From DASRDR01 sp963812945 [NCBI: uncultured Candidatus Rokubacteria bacterium] (GTDB taxonomy: Bacteria > Methylomirabilota > Methylomirabilia > Rokubacteriales), in NCBI GenBank assembly GCA_963812945.1, contig CAWEXD010000008.1, positions 2,728,001-2,792,000 of the forward strand: a stretch of DNA of 64,000 bases, given 5' to 3'. Each line of letters begins with the position of its first letter. The first letter of the stretch is position 1. Both the position numbers and the translations under genes were made by a program. Shown in pieces: positions 24,987-33,950 of the stretch. The notes under the pieces were generated by a model. It saw only the letters and a program-made list of their open reading frames with translations, made no database searches and had not been told where the DNA came from.

Positions 24987-25963
24987 GACCCGGGGGCCAC
25001 CTGGATCCGGGGATCGATGAGCGCGTAGGCCACGTCGACCAGCAGGTTGGCGAGGACGTAGACCGTCGCCACGACGATCCCGACGCCCATGATCGCCGGA
25101 AAGTCGAGCGAGGTGGCGGTCCGGAACGCGTAGAGGCCGAGCCCCGGCCACGCAAAGACGCTCTCGATGATGACGGCGCCGGACAGGAGCCGCCCGAAGC
25201 TCAACCCGATGACCGTGACCACGGGGATGAGCGCGTTGCGCGCAGCGTGGCGCAGCGTCACGGCGCCTTCGCCGAGCCCCTTGGCGCGCGCCGTGCGCAC
25301 GTAGTCCTCGCCCAGAACCTCGAGCATGCTCCCCCGCATCATCCGGGCCAGGATGCCCAGGTTGTAGGTGGAGAGGACGGCCGCCGGCAGCACCAGGTGC
25401 CGGAGGGCGTCCCACGCGACGGACGGCCGACCGGCCAGGAGGGAGTCGATGAGCAGGAATCCGGTGACCATCGGCGGCGGCGTCAGGGTGGCCGAGAGCC
25501 GCCCAGGAGGCGGGACCCAGCCGAGCCACGCGTAGAAGACCACCAGGGCCACCAGCCCGAGCCAGAAAATGGGCATCGAGACGCCCACCAGCGAGACCAC
25601 CCGCGTGAGCTGGTCGAGGAGGCTGTTGCGCCGCATCGCGGACAGGATGCCCAGCGGGAGTCCGGCGAGCACGCTCAGGCTCATGGCGACGACGGCCAGC
25701 TCGATCGTCGCCGGGAAGCGCTGCCGGAGGTCGAGCCAGACCGGCTGGCGGGTGGAGATCGACACGCCGAAGTTGCCGCGGACCAGGTTCCAGAGGTAGA
25801 TCCCGTACTGCTCGGGGAGCGAGCGGTCGAGACCCCACTCGCGTCGGAACGCGGCCACAGTCTCGGGGTCGGCCGCCGCCTGCTCACCGAGGCTCGCCGT
25901 GACCGGGTCCGCGGGAACCGCGTGGGACAGGAGGAAGGTGAGGAGCGTGATGCCGACGAGCAT
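24983..25963 (-). CDS. ABC transporter permease, DppB-like
   Basis: 326 residues from ATG 25963. It contains HAVPADPVTASLGEQAAADP (DppB loop), the membrane core, and the EAA loop RTARAKGLGEGAVTLRHAAR. The conserved first helix starts earlier than the ATG: in frame, upstream codons read LTSLRLFVARRLLLLAPM, which is the normal DppB N-terminus. The only candidate start there is CTG 26014, 12 bases after the binding-protein stop. Starting at 25963 would remove the cytoplasmic arginines and half of helix 1, so the true start may be CTG 26014. Confidence 0.9.
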   Translation of the reverse strand: MLVGITLLTFLLSHAVPADPVTASLGEQAAADPETVAAFRREWGLDRSLPEQYGIYLWNLVRGNFGVSISTRQPVWLDLRQRFPATIELAVVAMSLSVLAGLPLGILSAMRRNSLLDQLTRVVSLVGVSMPIFWLGLVALVVFYAWLGWVPPPGRLSATLTPPPMVTGFLLIDSLLAGRPSVAWDALRHLVLPAAVLSTYNLGILARMMRGSMLEVLGEDYVRTARAKGLGEGAVTLRHAARNALIPVVTVIGLSFGRLLSGAVIIESVFAWPGLGLYAFRTATSLDFPAIMGVGIVVATVYVLANLLVDVAYALIDPRIQVAPGS

Positions 25964-26026
25964 CGGCGCCAGCAGGAGAAGCCGGCGGGCGACGAAGAGC
26001 CGGAGGCTCGTCAGGGCGAAGCCCTG

Positions 26027-27652
26027 CTACTTACTCACCGTCCAGAAGTCGACTCCCCACACGCTGTTGAAGGTCACCCCTTGCACGTTGGAGCGGAAGG
26101 CGTAGGGAACCGCGGGCTGCAGGAACGGCGCGTAGGGTCCCACCTGAGCCAGACGCTCGTCGAACTTCCGGTAGATCCCGGCGCTCTTCGCCGGATCCCG
26201 CTCCGCCTCCGCGTCGGCCGCCAGCTTGGCCAGCTCGGTGGCCTCCGGGCTCGCCTCCGCGAGCCACCCGGCCCGCTTTCCGACCGTCCGGCTAGGCGCG
26301 TAGACGAGGAAGTTCTGCCCGTCCGGATAGTCGGCCGCCCAGCTCCACACGCCGAGCTGGTTCTTGCCGTCGCGGTAGAGCTGGAGCGCGGTGGCCCGGG
26401 GGAGGCCGTTCAGCGTGATCCCGATGCCGACCGCCGCGAGGTCGGCCTGGATCTTCTGGGCGAGGAGGTTCATCTGGATGCCCCAGATCGTCGAGTCGCT
26501 GGCATAGGTCAAAGCGCCCTTGACCTCGCCCAGGTTCGCCTCCCGCAGGAGGGCGCGCGCCCGGTCGCGGTCGGTCCGGATGGCCTGCCGGGAATCGAGG
26601 GCACCGGGGAATACCGTGGGGATCACCCCGGCCAGCCGGACCGCGCCCGGCCCGGCCAGCGCGAGGATCCCGTCGTAGTCGAGCGCGTACCGCACGGCCT
26701 GCTGGACCTTGGGATGGGCGAACGGGCCGCCGATCTCGCGGTTGGCGTTCATCAGGACGTAGAACGTCGTGGCCGCCGGGCTCGCCTTGGCCGTGACGCC
26801 AGGCGCGTTGCGGAGCGCCCGCATCTGGTCCTGGTCGAGGCCGGTGGCGATGTCGAGGTCGCCCTTCTCGAGCTGGAGCTTCTGGGCCGCCGGCTCGGTG
26901 ATGTTGCGCACCACGATGCGCTCGATCTTGGGCGCGCCCCGCCAGTGGTTGGGGTTCCGGACCAGCACGACCTCCTGGTCGGGCAGGTAGCGCTCCATGA
27001 TGTACGCGCCGGTGCCCGCCGACTGGGCGAGCAGGAAGGGCTCCGCCTTGTCCCGATCCTTGGCCTCCGGGCTCGCGTCGCCGCCCTTCTGGCTCACGAG
27101 CTTGCTGTCGATCGCGCCCAGGCTGGAGCTCGACAGGATCGGCAGCAAGGAGGGATTCGGCGCCTTGAGCTTCAGGACCACGGTGAAGGGATCGGGCGTG
27201 AGGATGTCGTCGACCGAGTTCAGGAAGAAGGCCGGGTTGCTCTTGAGATACCGCACGCGGTCCAGCGACCACTTCACGTCGGCCGACGTCAGCGGGTTCC
27301 CGCTGGAGAACCGCACGTTGCGCCGGAGGCGGAAGGTGTAGGTCGTGCCGTCCGGCGAGACCGTCCAGTCGGTGGCCAGGGAGGGCTTGGGCGTGGCCAG
27401 GTCCTCCCCGTCGAACGTGACCAGCGAGTCGTAGGTGGCGTGGTTGACCATGTTGCTCGTCGTTTCCACGGTCCGGCCCGGATCCAGGCTCTTGATGATG
27501 AAGTTCGCGCCGACGACCAGCGCCTGGGCGCGGGCGTCCCCCACCGGGATCAGCACGGCGACCGCGGCCAGCAGGGCGAGGACAAGCCAGGCGGGGCCAC
27601 GCGGGACCGACGATCGGGGCGCATGCGGCAAACGGGCGGCGGGAGCGCTCAT
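26027..27652 (-). CDS. ABC transporter substrate-binding protein, family 5 (peptide/nickel type)
   Basis: 541 residues with a long arginine-containing signal region ending near GDARAQ, then the SBP_bac_5 features SLDPGRTVETTSNMVNHATY, TDWTVSPDGTTYTFRLRRNV, TSADVKWSLDRVRYLKSNPA and GTGAYIMERYLPDQEVVLVR. ATG 27652 has AGGAGGA upstream on the minus strand. It is the first gene of a three-gene unit with the two permeases. Compared with the binding protein at 7996 it is only distantly related, so the two transporters probably have different ligands. Confidence 0.92.
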   Translation of the reverse strand: MSAPAARLPHAPRSSVPRGPAWLVLALLAAVAVLIPVGDARAQALVVGANFIIKSLDPGRTVETTSNMVNHATYDSLVTFDGEDLATPKPSLATDWTVSPDGTTYTFRLRRNVRFSSGNPLTSADVKWSLDRVRYLKSNPAFFLNSVDDILTPDPFTVVLKLKAPNPSLLPILSSSSLGAIDSKLVSQKGGDASPEAKDRDKAEPFLLAQSAGTGAYIMERYLPDQEVVLVRNPNHWRGAPKIERIVVRNITEPAAQKLQLEKGDLDIATGLDQDQMRALRNAPGVTAKASPAATTFYVLMNANREIGGPFAHPKVQQAVRYALDYDGILALAGPGAVRLAGVIPTVFPGALDSRQAIRTDRDRARALLREANLGEVKGALTYASDSTIWGIQMNLLAQKIQADLAAVGIGITLNGLPRATALQLYRDGKNQLGVWSWAADYPDGQNFLVYAPSRTVGKRAGWLAEASPEATELAKLAADAEAERDPAKSAGIYRKFDERLAQVGPYAPFLQPAVPYAFRSNVQGVTFNSVWGVDFWTVSK

Positions 27653-27783
27653 CCTGGTCCTCCTACGCTCTGGGCGTCACTGAGCGTCGATCGTCCTCGG
27701 GGCACCGGGCAGCCTGACCCGAGGTGCGCGGTATCGTAGCACGCAGTGCCCAGCGTCGTCCGCCGGGCCTCCAGCCCCCGCCC

Positions 27784-27804
27784 CCTAGGGAAAGATTCCC
27801 TAGG
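27784..27804. promoter_or_regulatory. perfect inverted repeat in the divergent promoter region
   Basis: CCTAGGGAA-AGA-TTCCCTAGG is a perfect 9-bp inverted repeat with a 3-base spacer, typical of a dimeric transcription-factor site. It lies in the 316-bp gap (27653-27968) between the minus-strand ABC operon and the plus-strand LysM gene, so it could control either or both. The rest of the gap holds further GC-rich dyads (around 27832-27850 and 27855-27875) but no gene that I can support. Confidence 0.5.
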
Positions 27805-27968
27805 ACCAAGGTCGCATTGCGCCGCCGGTCGCCCCAGTGGAGCCTGGGGTGGGCGGGCGCCCGCCGGGCCCGGCGCCGGGTCACGGGCGAGGGGACGCCT
27901 GTGGGTGGGCCAGAGCGTCGGACGACGGAACTCCGCGGGGCAACGCAGGGCTGAGGAGGGAGCGCACG

Positions 27969-28178
27969 GTGAGCGACAGGACGGACACGATGCCGGACGG
28001 GGGCGACGCGTGGAGCGCCGAGCAGTGGCACGAGGTGAACAAGGGCGACTCGCTCTGGAAGATCGCGGAGCGCTACTACGGGGACGGGAGCCTCTATCCG
28101 AAGATCTTCGAGGCGAATCGCGACGTCCTCAAGGATCCCGACCGGATCAAGGTCGGCCAGCGGCTGCGCATCCCGTGA
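27969..28178 (+). CDS. LysM domain protein
   Basis: 69 residues from GTG 27969, 8 bases after AGGAGGG. Residues 20-69 form one LysM domain: HEVNKGDSLWKIAERYYGDG, then FEANRDVLKDPDRIKVGQRL. No signal peptide is present, so like the C-terminal part of the stress protein YgaU/Kbp it may act inside the cell or be exported by an unknown route. A lipoprotein gene starts 44 bp downstream. A longer frame extends upstream but its composition is not protein-like. Confidence 0.8.
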   Translation: MSDRTDTMPDGGDAWSAEQWHEVNKGDSLWKIAERYYGDGSLYPKIFEANRDVLKDPDRIKVGQRLRIP

Positions 28179-28222
28179 GTCGACCGCGGCAGCCCACCCG
28201 AGACCGGCCCGAGGAGCGGACG

Positions 28223-28819
28223 ATGCGAGTCGTGAAGACGATGCTCTGGACGATGATGGTCTCGCTGGCGCTTGCGGCCGCGTGCGCCAGCGAGAAGGGC
28301 CCGGCGGAGCAGGCGATCAAGACGGCCGAGGCGGCGATCGGCGAGATTCGCGGCGAGACCGCGAAGTGGGTCCCGGACCAGGCCCGGGCGCTCGCGGCGT
28401 CCCTGGCGTCGGTGAAGGACAAGTTCGCCAAGGGCGAGTACAAGGCCGTCCTCGCCGAGGCGCCCGCGCTCGCGGGCCGGGCCAAGGAAGTCGCGGCCGC
28501 CGCGGCCGCGAAGAAGGCAGAGCTCACGAAGAGCTGGGAGGAGCTGAGCGTCGGCGTCCCCAAGATGCTCGACGCGGTCAAGTCTCGGGTCGACATCCTC
28601 TCGAAGAGCAAGAAGCTCCCCGCCAACGTCAGCAAGGAGCAGTTCGAGGCCGCGAAGGCCGGCCTGGCCGAGGGGACGAAGGGGTGGGAGGACGCGTCGG
28701 CGGCCTTCAAGGGCGGCAACGTCGCGGACGCGGTCGCCAAGGCCGACGCCGTGAAGCGGAAGACCGTCGAGGCCCTGGAGGCCCTGAAAATGCCCGTGCC
28801 GGCCGCGGCCAAATCCTGA
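28223..28819 (+). CDS. predicted lipoprotein, helical, unknown function
   Basis: 198 residues. The N-terminus MRVVKTMLWTMMVSLALAAA is followed by a Cys, giving a lipobox-like AAAC. The mature part is Ala/Lys/Glu-rich and almost entirely helical (EQAIKTAEAAIGEIRGETAK, then AAAAAKKAELTKSWEELSVG), suggesting a long antiparallel coiled bundle in the periplasm. I do not recognise a named family. ATG 28223 follows GAGGAG. Probably co-transcribed with the LysM gene. Confidence 0.75.
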   Translation: MRVVKTMLWTMMVSLALAAACASEKGPAEQAIKTAEAAIGEIRGETAKWVPDQARALAASLASVKDKFAKGEYKAVLAEAPALAGRAKEVAAAAAAKKAELTKSWEELSVGVPKMLDAVKSRVDILSKSKKLPANVSKEQFEAAKAGLAEGTKGWEDASAAFKGGNVADAVAKADAVKRKTVEALEALKMPVPAAAKS

Positions 28820-28849
28820 CACGGCGGCGAAGCGCGCCCAGCCGTCGTC

Positions 28850-29280
28850 ATGTCGAGCAAGACCGACTACTCGGCCGATGAGTGGAAGATCTGCCTGAAG
28901 GCTCCCCTCATGGCCGGTCTCGCCGTGGTGGCCGCCAGCCCGAGCGGTCCCCTCGGGGTGCTGCGGGAGATGTTCGCCGTCGGGGCGCCCCGGACGCTCG
29001 CGGCCAGGTGGACGCGGCCGAGCTCCGGGGCCTCGGGACGGAGCAGCTGAGGGCACACGCGCTCGAGGCCGGCCGGACCTTCGCCGCGCTCGTCGACCGA
29101 AAGGCCTCGCCGGAAGAGGCCGAAGGGGCCAAGCGCTGGCTGATCGGCATCGCCGAGCGCACCGCCGAGGCCGCGAAGGAAGGGGGCTTCCTGGGGTTCG
29201 GCGGCACGCAGGTGAACCCCGCGGAGACGGCGGCGATCCAGGAGGTCGCCCGCACGCTGGGGGTCTCGGGGCCCCTCTAG
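28850..29280 (+). pseudogene. frameshifted small protein of unknown function
   Basis: The N-terminal part reads MSSKTDYSADEWKICLKAPL and MAGLAVVAASPSGPLGVLRE from ATG 28850. After FAVGAP, near 28990-29000, the plausible coding continues in another frame, where QVDAAELRGLGTEQLRAHAL and the C-terminal KRWLIGIAERTAEAAKEGGF are found, ending at 29280. Each part alone has a poor remainder: Arg/Ser-rich after the switch in one frame and Arg-rich before it in the other. One base is apparently missing, or a few were lost, in the GCGCCCCGG region. The joined product would be about 143 residues, soluble and helical. Function unknown. Confidence 0.55.
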
Positions 29281-29301
29281 GACTGCGCCGCGGGGCGGCG
29301 T

Positions 29302-30072
29302 CTACTTGGGCCACTCCACCGGCGCCATCTCGAGGCGCCAGACCGGCCCGTTCACGTACATCGCTCCCTCGAAGCGCACGAACGCCGGCGCCTCGCCCGG
29401 CACGAGCCAGTACCGGAGATCGGGCGGGATCATGCCGATCAGAGTGGCGACCGCGCCGGCCAGCCCGCCGACCTCGAGCTTCACGAGGTAGCGGATCGCC
29501 TTCTGCGCCTCGCCGCCCGCGATCACGCGGTCCTCCCCCTCGGCCCCGAGCGTCATCCGGAGCAGCCTCGGCTTCGGCAGGAACACCGCCATCTGCGAGG
29601 TCGACGGGGCGCCGGCAGGCAGGTTCTTCATCAGCACGACCGCCATGCCGTTGTAGAGATCGGCCGGCATGTCGAACGCCCCCGCGGCCGTCTCCTCCCG
29701 GTCGCCCTTCTTCTCCTGGACGACGGCCTGATACCGGCCGCTCGCCCGGTCGAACGACACCTCCATCGTCGGGAACGCCGGGCCGCGCTGGACGAGACGG
29801 TAGCTCTCCAGCCGGAAGACCTCCGTCTGGGAGAACGTCGTCCTCTCCTCCCGGAGCGACCCGTCCTTGAACCTGACGGTCAGCCGGCTCTCGACCAGGG
29901 GACCGGCGGGCCTCTGGCTCAGCTCGCCGGCGCCGATCACGTCGCCCTGCGGGGAGCGGAGCACCAGGAAGCCCCGCGCGTTGCCTTCCGTCAGCCGTAC
30001 GCGGACCGGGTCCGCCTGGGCACCGGAGGCCAGCAGGATCGACACGGCGCCGAGAGCGATCCAGGCCGTCAT
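29302..30072 (-). CDS. secreted protein of unknown function
   Basis: 256 residues with a short signal peptide ending GAQA. The mature protein is beta-rich (VRVRLTEGNARGFLVLRSPQ, RLTVRFKDGSLREERTTFSQ) with one hydrophobic stretch at VGGLAGAVATLIGMIPPDL. It lies 13 bp downstream of the copper ATPase on the same strand, so it is probably co-expressed and might be a periplasmic accessory, although it has no obvious metal-binding motif (no Cys, few His). No family recognised. Confidence 0.65.
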   Translation of the reverse strand: MTAWIALGAVSILLASGAQADPVRVRLTEGNARGFLVLRSPQGDVIGAGELSQRPAGPLVESRLTVRFKDGSLREERTTFSQTEVFRLESYRLVQRGPAFPTMEVSFDRASGRYQAVVQEKKGDREETAAGAFDMPADLYNGMAVVLMKNLPAGAPSTSQMAVFLPKPRLLRMTLGAEGEDRVIAGGEAQKAIRYLVKLEVGGLAGAVATLIGMIPPDLRYWLVPGEAPAFVRFEGAMYVNGPVWRLEMAPVEWPK

Positions 30073-30085
30073 GGCGGTCCGCGTC

Positions 30086-32569
30086 TCACAGCGGCGCGCG
30101 GCGGAGCCGGAGCGCGTTGGCGATCACCGAGACGGAGCTGACCGTCATGGCGGCGCTCGCGACCATCGGGCTCAGCAGGAGGCCGAAGGCCGGATACAGC
30201 ACGCCCGCGGCCAGGGGCACCCCGAGCGCGTTGTAGACGAACGCGAAGAAGAGGTTCTGCCGGACGTTCCGGAGCGTAGCCCGGCTGAGCCGCCGCGCCC
30301 GCGCGATGCCCCGGAGGTCGCCCTTCACCAGCGTGACGTCCGCGCTCTCCATCGCGACGTCGGTCCCGGTGCCCATGGCGATGCCGACGTGGGCCTGGGC
30401 CAGCGCCGGCGCGTCGTTGATCCCGTCGCCCGCCATCGCCACGATGCGACCCTCTGCCTGGAGGCGCTTGACGACCTCGCTCTTCTGCTCCGGCAGCACC
30501 TCGGCCAGCACCTCCGCGATCCCGAGCGTCCGGGCGACGGCCTCGGCCGTCGTGCGGCCGTCGCCGGTCAGCATGACGACGCGGATCCCGTCCTCGCGGA
30601 GCCACCGGAGCGCCTCGGGGGTCGAGGCCTTGATCGGGTCGGCCGCCGCGATCAGGCCTGCCGGGCGATCGTCCACGACGAGGAACACCGTGGTCTGCCC
30701 CTCCCGGCGCAGCGCCTCGGCCCGCTCGGCGAGGTCCCCCGGGGACACGCCGAGGGTCTCCAGGAGCCGCGCGTTGCCGAGCGCGACCCGGCGGCCGGCG
30801 ACCTCGCCCCTCACCCCCTGCCCCGGGGTCACCTGGAAGTCCTTGGCTTCCTCCAGCGCGAGCCCGCGCGCCCGCGCGCCGTCGACGATCGCGTCGGCCA
30901 GCGGGTGCTCGCTCCCGCGCTCGAGGCTGGCCGCCAGGCGGAGGAGCTCCGCCTCGTCGTGGGGCGGCAGGGCCACGACGGCCGCCAGCCGGGGGCGGCC
31001 CTCCGTCAGCGTGCCGGTCTTGTCGACGACGAGCGTGTCCACCTTCTCGAGGACCTCGAGCGCCTCGGCGTTCTTGATGAGGACGCCCGCCGTCGCCCCC
31101 CGGCCCACCCCCACCATGACCGACATCGGCGTCGCGAGCCCGAGCGCGCACGGGCACGCGATGATCAGGACGGCCACCAGCGCGAGCAGCGCGTAGGCCA
31201 GCCGGGGCTCGGGCCCGATCGAGCCCCAGACGAGCGCGCTCAGCACGGCGATCCCCACGACCGCCGGGACGAAGTAGGCGGACACCCGGTCCGCGAGGCG
31301 CTGGATGGGCGCGCGGCTCCGCTGGGCCTCGGCAACCTGGCGGACGATCCGGGCGAGCAGCGTGTCCCGGCCGACCCGATCGGCGCGCATCACGAAGGCG
31401 CCCGCGCCGTTGACGGTGCCGGCGGTGACCTGGTCCCCTGCCCCCTTCTCGACGGGCACCGGCTCGCCCGTCACCATGGATTCGTCGACGGCGCTCCGCC
31501 CCTCGAGGACGGCGCCGTCGACGGGCACCCGCTCGCCGGGCCGCACGCGGAGCCGGTCGCCGGCACCCACCCCGTCGAGCGGCACGTCCTCCTCCTGGCC
31601 GTCGGCCCGGAGAACCCGCGCCGTCGGCGGGGTCAGCCCGAGCAGCGCCCGGATGGCCCCGCTGGTCCGGCTCCGGGCGCGCAGCTCGAGCACCTGGCCC
31701 AGCAGCACCAGCACCGTGATCACCGCCGCCACCTCGAAGTAGACGCCGACCTCGCCCGCGTGACCGCGCGCGGCCGGCGGGAAGAGCCCCGGCGCGAGCG
31801 TGGCGGCCACGCTGTACGCATAGGCGGTGCCCGTGCCGAGCCCGATCAGCGTGAACATATTCGGGCTCCGGTTCGCGACGGACGCCCAGGCGCGCTCGAA
31901 GAACGGCCGGCCGGCCCACAGCACCACGGGGGTCGCGAGCACGAGCTGGAGCCAGGCGAGGGCGCGGGGGGCGACGGCGTGCTGGAGGGGCTGGCCAGGG
32001 ATCAGGTCCGACATGGCCGCGGCCACCACGGGAACGGTCAGCGCCAGCCCGATCCAGAACCGGCGCGTCATGTCCCGGAGCTCGGGGCTGGCCTCCTCCT
32101 CGAGCGTGACGGTCCTGGGCTCGAGCGCCATGCCGCAGATCGGGCAGGCGCCGGGCTCCTGCCGCACGATCTCCGGATGCATGGGGCACACCCACTCGGC
32201 GCGCGTGGTCGGGGTCTCGACATCGATCGGCTCGAGCGCCATGCCGCACGCCGGACAAGAGCTCGACGCCGGCAGCCGAACCTCGGGGTGCATGGGGCAC
32301 GTGTGGTCGCCGGGTCCGCCGGCCGTCTGAGGGGGCGCATGAGGCTCGCGCCGCGGGGACGCGCCGAGGTACCGGTCGGGGTCGGCGCGGAACCGCTCGA
32401 CACAGTGCGTGCTGCAAAACCAGTAGGTGCGGCCGGCGTGCGCGTGCGACCCGGCCGCGGTCCGCGGATCCACCGTCATGCCGCACACCGGGTCGATCGC
32501 GGTCTCCCCGGTCCCTCCGCCCGGCGCGCCGGCGGGCCGCGCAGGCAGGAGGGTGAGCTTCCCCTTCAT
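30086..32569 (-). CDS. copper/heavy-metal-translocating P-type ATPase with YHS and two HMBD domains
   Basis: 827 residues. A YHS metal-binding domain ([10 protein letters not shown] at 26-35, [10 protein letters not shown] at 51-60) is followed by two heavy-metal-binding domains (TCPMHPEV at 90-97 with [10 protein letters not shown], and VCPMHPEI at 128-135 with [10 protein letters not shown]). The P1B core has the actuator TGEP (368-371), the ion-path CPC (472-474) and the phosphorylation site DKTGT (516-520). It should pump Cu(I), or possibly Ag(I), out of the cytoplasm. ATG 32569 lies 29 bp after the DUF411 stop; the longer upstream frame is a shadow of DUF411. Confidence 0.93.
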   Translation of the reverse strand: MKGKLTLLPARPAGAPGGGTGETAIDPVCGMTVDPRTAAGSHAHAGRTYWFCSTHCVERFRADPDRYLGASPRREPHAPPQTAGGPGDHTCPMHPEVRLPASSSCPACGMALEPIDVETPTTRAEWVCPMHPEIVRQEPGACPICGMALEPRTVTLEEEASPELRDMTRRFWIGLALTVPVVAAAMSDLIPGQPLQHAVAPRALAWLQLVLATPVVLWAGRPFFERAWASVANRSPNMFTLIGLGTGTAYAYSVAATLAPGLFPPAARGHAGEVGVYFEVAAVITVLVLLGQVLELRARSRTSGAIRALLGLTPPTARVLRADGQEEDVPLDGVGAGDRLRVRPGERVPVDGAVLEGRSAVDESMVTGEPVPVEKGAGDQVTAGTVNGAGAFVMRADRVGRDTLLARIVRQVAEAQRSRAPIQRLADRVSAYFVPAVVGIAVLSALVWGSIGPEPRLAYALLALVAVLIIACPCALGLATPMSVMVGVGRGATAGVLIKNAEALEVLEKVDTLVVDKTGTLTEGRPRLAAVVALPPHDEAELLRLAASLERGSEHPLADAIVDGARARGLALEEAKDFQVTPGQGVRGEVAGRRVALGNARLLETLGVSPGDLAERAEALRREGQTTVFLVVDDRPAGLIAAADPIKASTPEALRWLREDGIRVVMLTGDGRTTAEAVARTLGIAEVLAEVLPEQKSEVVKRLQAEGRIVAMAGDGINDAPALAQAHVGIAMGTGTDVAMESADVTLVKGDLRGIARARRLSRATLRNVRQNLFFAFVYNALGVPLAAGVLYPAFGLLLSPMVASAAMTVSSVSVIANALRLRRAPL

Positions 32570-32598
32570 CGGCGACGGGCCCGGACCTCCCGCAGGCG

Positions 32599-33105
32599 TC
32601 AACGGCTCGCGAACACCCCGGTCTGGCCGCTCCGGTCGAACGTGACGACCTGGTAGCGGTCGGCCGGCCGGCCGGGCACCTCCATCCCCGGGGACCCGAT
32701 GGGCATGCCGGGGACGGCGATGCCGACGACCTTCGGGCGCTCCTGGAGCAGGCGGTCGATCAGATCGGCCGGCACGTGGCCCTCCACGACGTAGCCGTCG
32801 ATCAGGGCCGTGTGGCAGGACTGGAGCGCCGCCGGCACCCCGTGGCGCGTCTTGATCGGCTGGAGGTCCGCCAGGTCCTCGGTCTTCACGCGGAAGCCGT
32901 GCCGCCGGACATGGGCGACCCACTCGGCGCAGCATCCGCAAGTCGGGCTCTTGTAGACGGTGACGTCCGGCCGCGAGGGTCTCGGCGCGGCATCGGCCCG
33001 GGCCCCGAGCCCGAGCACGCGCGGCAGGAGGAACGCCGTCCCGCCCAGGAGTAGCGCGATCCGAGACCGCTCGACCGCCCTCTCCGCTCCGTCACCTCGA
33101 CCCAC
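32599..33105 (-). CDS. DUF411 domain protein, probable copper-binding
   Basis: 168 residues with an N-terminal export signal ([17 protein letters not shown]) and the DUF411 signature: [20 protein letters not shown], then [20 protein letters not shown] and [20 protein letters not shown]. The CGCC pair and the later Cys/His/Met residues are the probable copper ligands, in a thioredoxin-like scaffold. It sits directly upstream of the copper ATPase, so a periplasmic copper-binding or delivery role is likely. The start at 33105 gives a slightly long, charged n-region; an internal start is possible. Confidence 0.88.
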   Translation of the reverse strand: MGRGDGAERAVERSRIALLLGGTAFLLPRVLGLGARADAAPRPSRPDVTVYKSPTCGCCAEWVAHVRRHGFRVKTEDLADLQPIKTRHGVPAALQSCHTALIDGYVVEGHVPADLIDRLLQERPKVVGIAVPGMPIGSPGMEVPGRPADRYQVVTFDRSGQTGVFASR

Positions 33106-33177
33106 GTGTCTCCCCCGTTCCCACTCGACTCTACCACTCCCGCCGGAGCTTCTCCGTCGCGACGAGGTGACCCGGGG

Positions 33178-33681
33178 TCAGGACGCGCCCCGTTTCCGCA
33201 GGGGCTCGAGGCTCGGCGCCAGATCCTCGTAGCGGTCGACGATGGTGCCCCCGCTCTCGCGGATGAAGAACTCGACCTGGAGGTTGACGGTGCTGCCCTC
33301 GTTGTCGGCGCTCAGGCGGAAGTCGCCGCGGTAGCCGACGATGAGCTTGCCTCGCGCGAAGGCGTACCCGATCTCGGCTGCGGTGCCGCTGTCCACGTCG
33401 ACGCCGTCGAGCACCGCGACGACCCCCTGGGCCTCGTCGATCGCCGCCCGGTTCCTCGCCCCCATCTCCCGGTTGAGCAGTCGCCACGCGTCGCGCTTCT
33501 CGGGCCCGTACGGCATCCGCGCGACCGCGTCGATCCGCGCCGGGTCCGTCAGGGCCCAGGGGTCGAGCACGTCGAAGCCGAGACGCTGCACGAAGGGCAC
33601 CAGGACGGACCGGTGGAAGTGGCGGCCGGCTTCCGAAAAGCCCAGGGGGCCGGCCATGTAGATCCGTGGCTTCGCGCTCAT
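33178..33681 (-). CDS. nucleoside 2-deoxyribosyltransferase
   Basis: 167 residues of the NDT family, which exchanges the base on 2'-deoxyribonucleosides. It has the N-terminal KPRIYMAGPLGFSEAGRHFH, the substrate loop NREMGARNRAAIDEAQGVVA and VLDGVDVDSGTAAEIGYAFA, where the glutamate is the likely nucleophile. The family length is about 150-170. It is divergent from the nucleoside ABC transporter operon with which it shares a promoter region, which supports a nucleoside salvage role. Confidence 0.9.
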   Translation of the reverse strand: MSAKPRIYMAGPLGFSEAGRHFHRSVLVPFVQRLGFDVLDPWALTDPARIDAVARMPYGPEKRDAWRLLNREMGARNRAAIDEAQGVVAVLDGVDVDSGTAAEIGYAFARGKLIVGYRGDFRLSADNEGSTVNLQVEFFIRESGGTIVDRYEDLAPSLEPLRKRGAS

Positions 33682-33950
33682 CGCTCTCGTCCGTCGGTGC
33701 TCCGAGCATAGCGGAATCCCGTGACCCCGGCCAGGCGCGCCGGGTGCACGACCTCTCCGGAGAGAGGCGGCCCGGCCGCGGTGAACGGGCCCGGAGCGGG
33801 CTAGCTAGGCTAGCGCCGAGCAGATGAGTATCATCGGGGCGCGGGAGGAGGGGCCCCATGGACAGGCCCCGGCCCTCGTCGTGATCACCGAACAGGATGG
33901 CGGCGAGATCGGCTCATGACCGACATCATCGACACAGGGGGATGCAGACC
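33682..33950. promoter_or_regulatory. divergent promoter region of the nucleoside locus
   Basis: This 269-bp gap separates the deoxyribosyltransferase (minus) from the BMP binding protein (plus). It holds a perfect palindrome CTCTCCGGAGAG (33753-33764), a GCTAGCTAGGCTAGC cluster (33800-33814), and an A+T-richer TATCAT (33829-33834) that could be a -10. AGGGGGA (33936-33942), 8 bases before ATG 33951, is a good ribosome-binding site and decides that start over ATG 33942. No coding region is supported. Confidence 0.5.

Noticed and set aside
25247-27739. Very long open frame antisense to the minus-strand ABC genes
   Set aside because: Arg/Gly/Pro/Asp-rich with no motif; it is a by-product of high GC opposite real genes with clear family motifs.
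32570-32941. N-terminal extension of the copper ATPase to 32941
   Set aside because: The extension overlaps DUF411 and has no domain; ATG 32569 directly precedes the YHS region.
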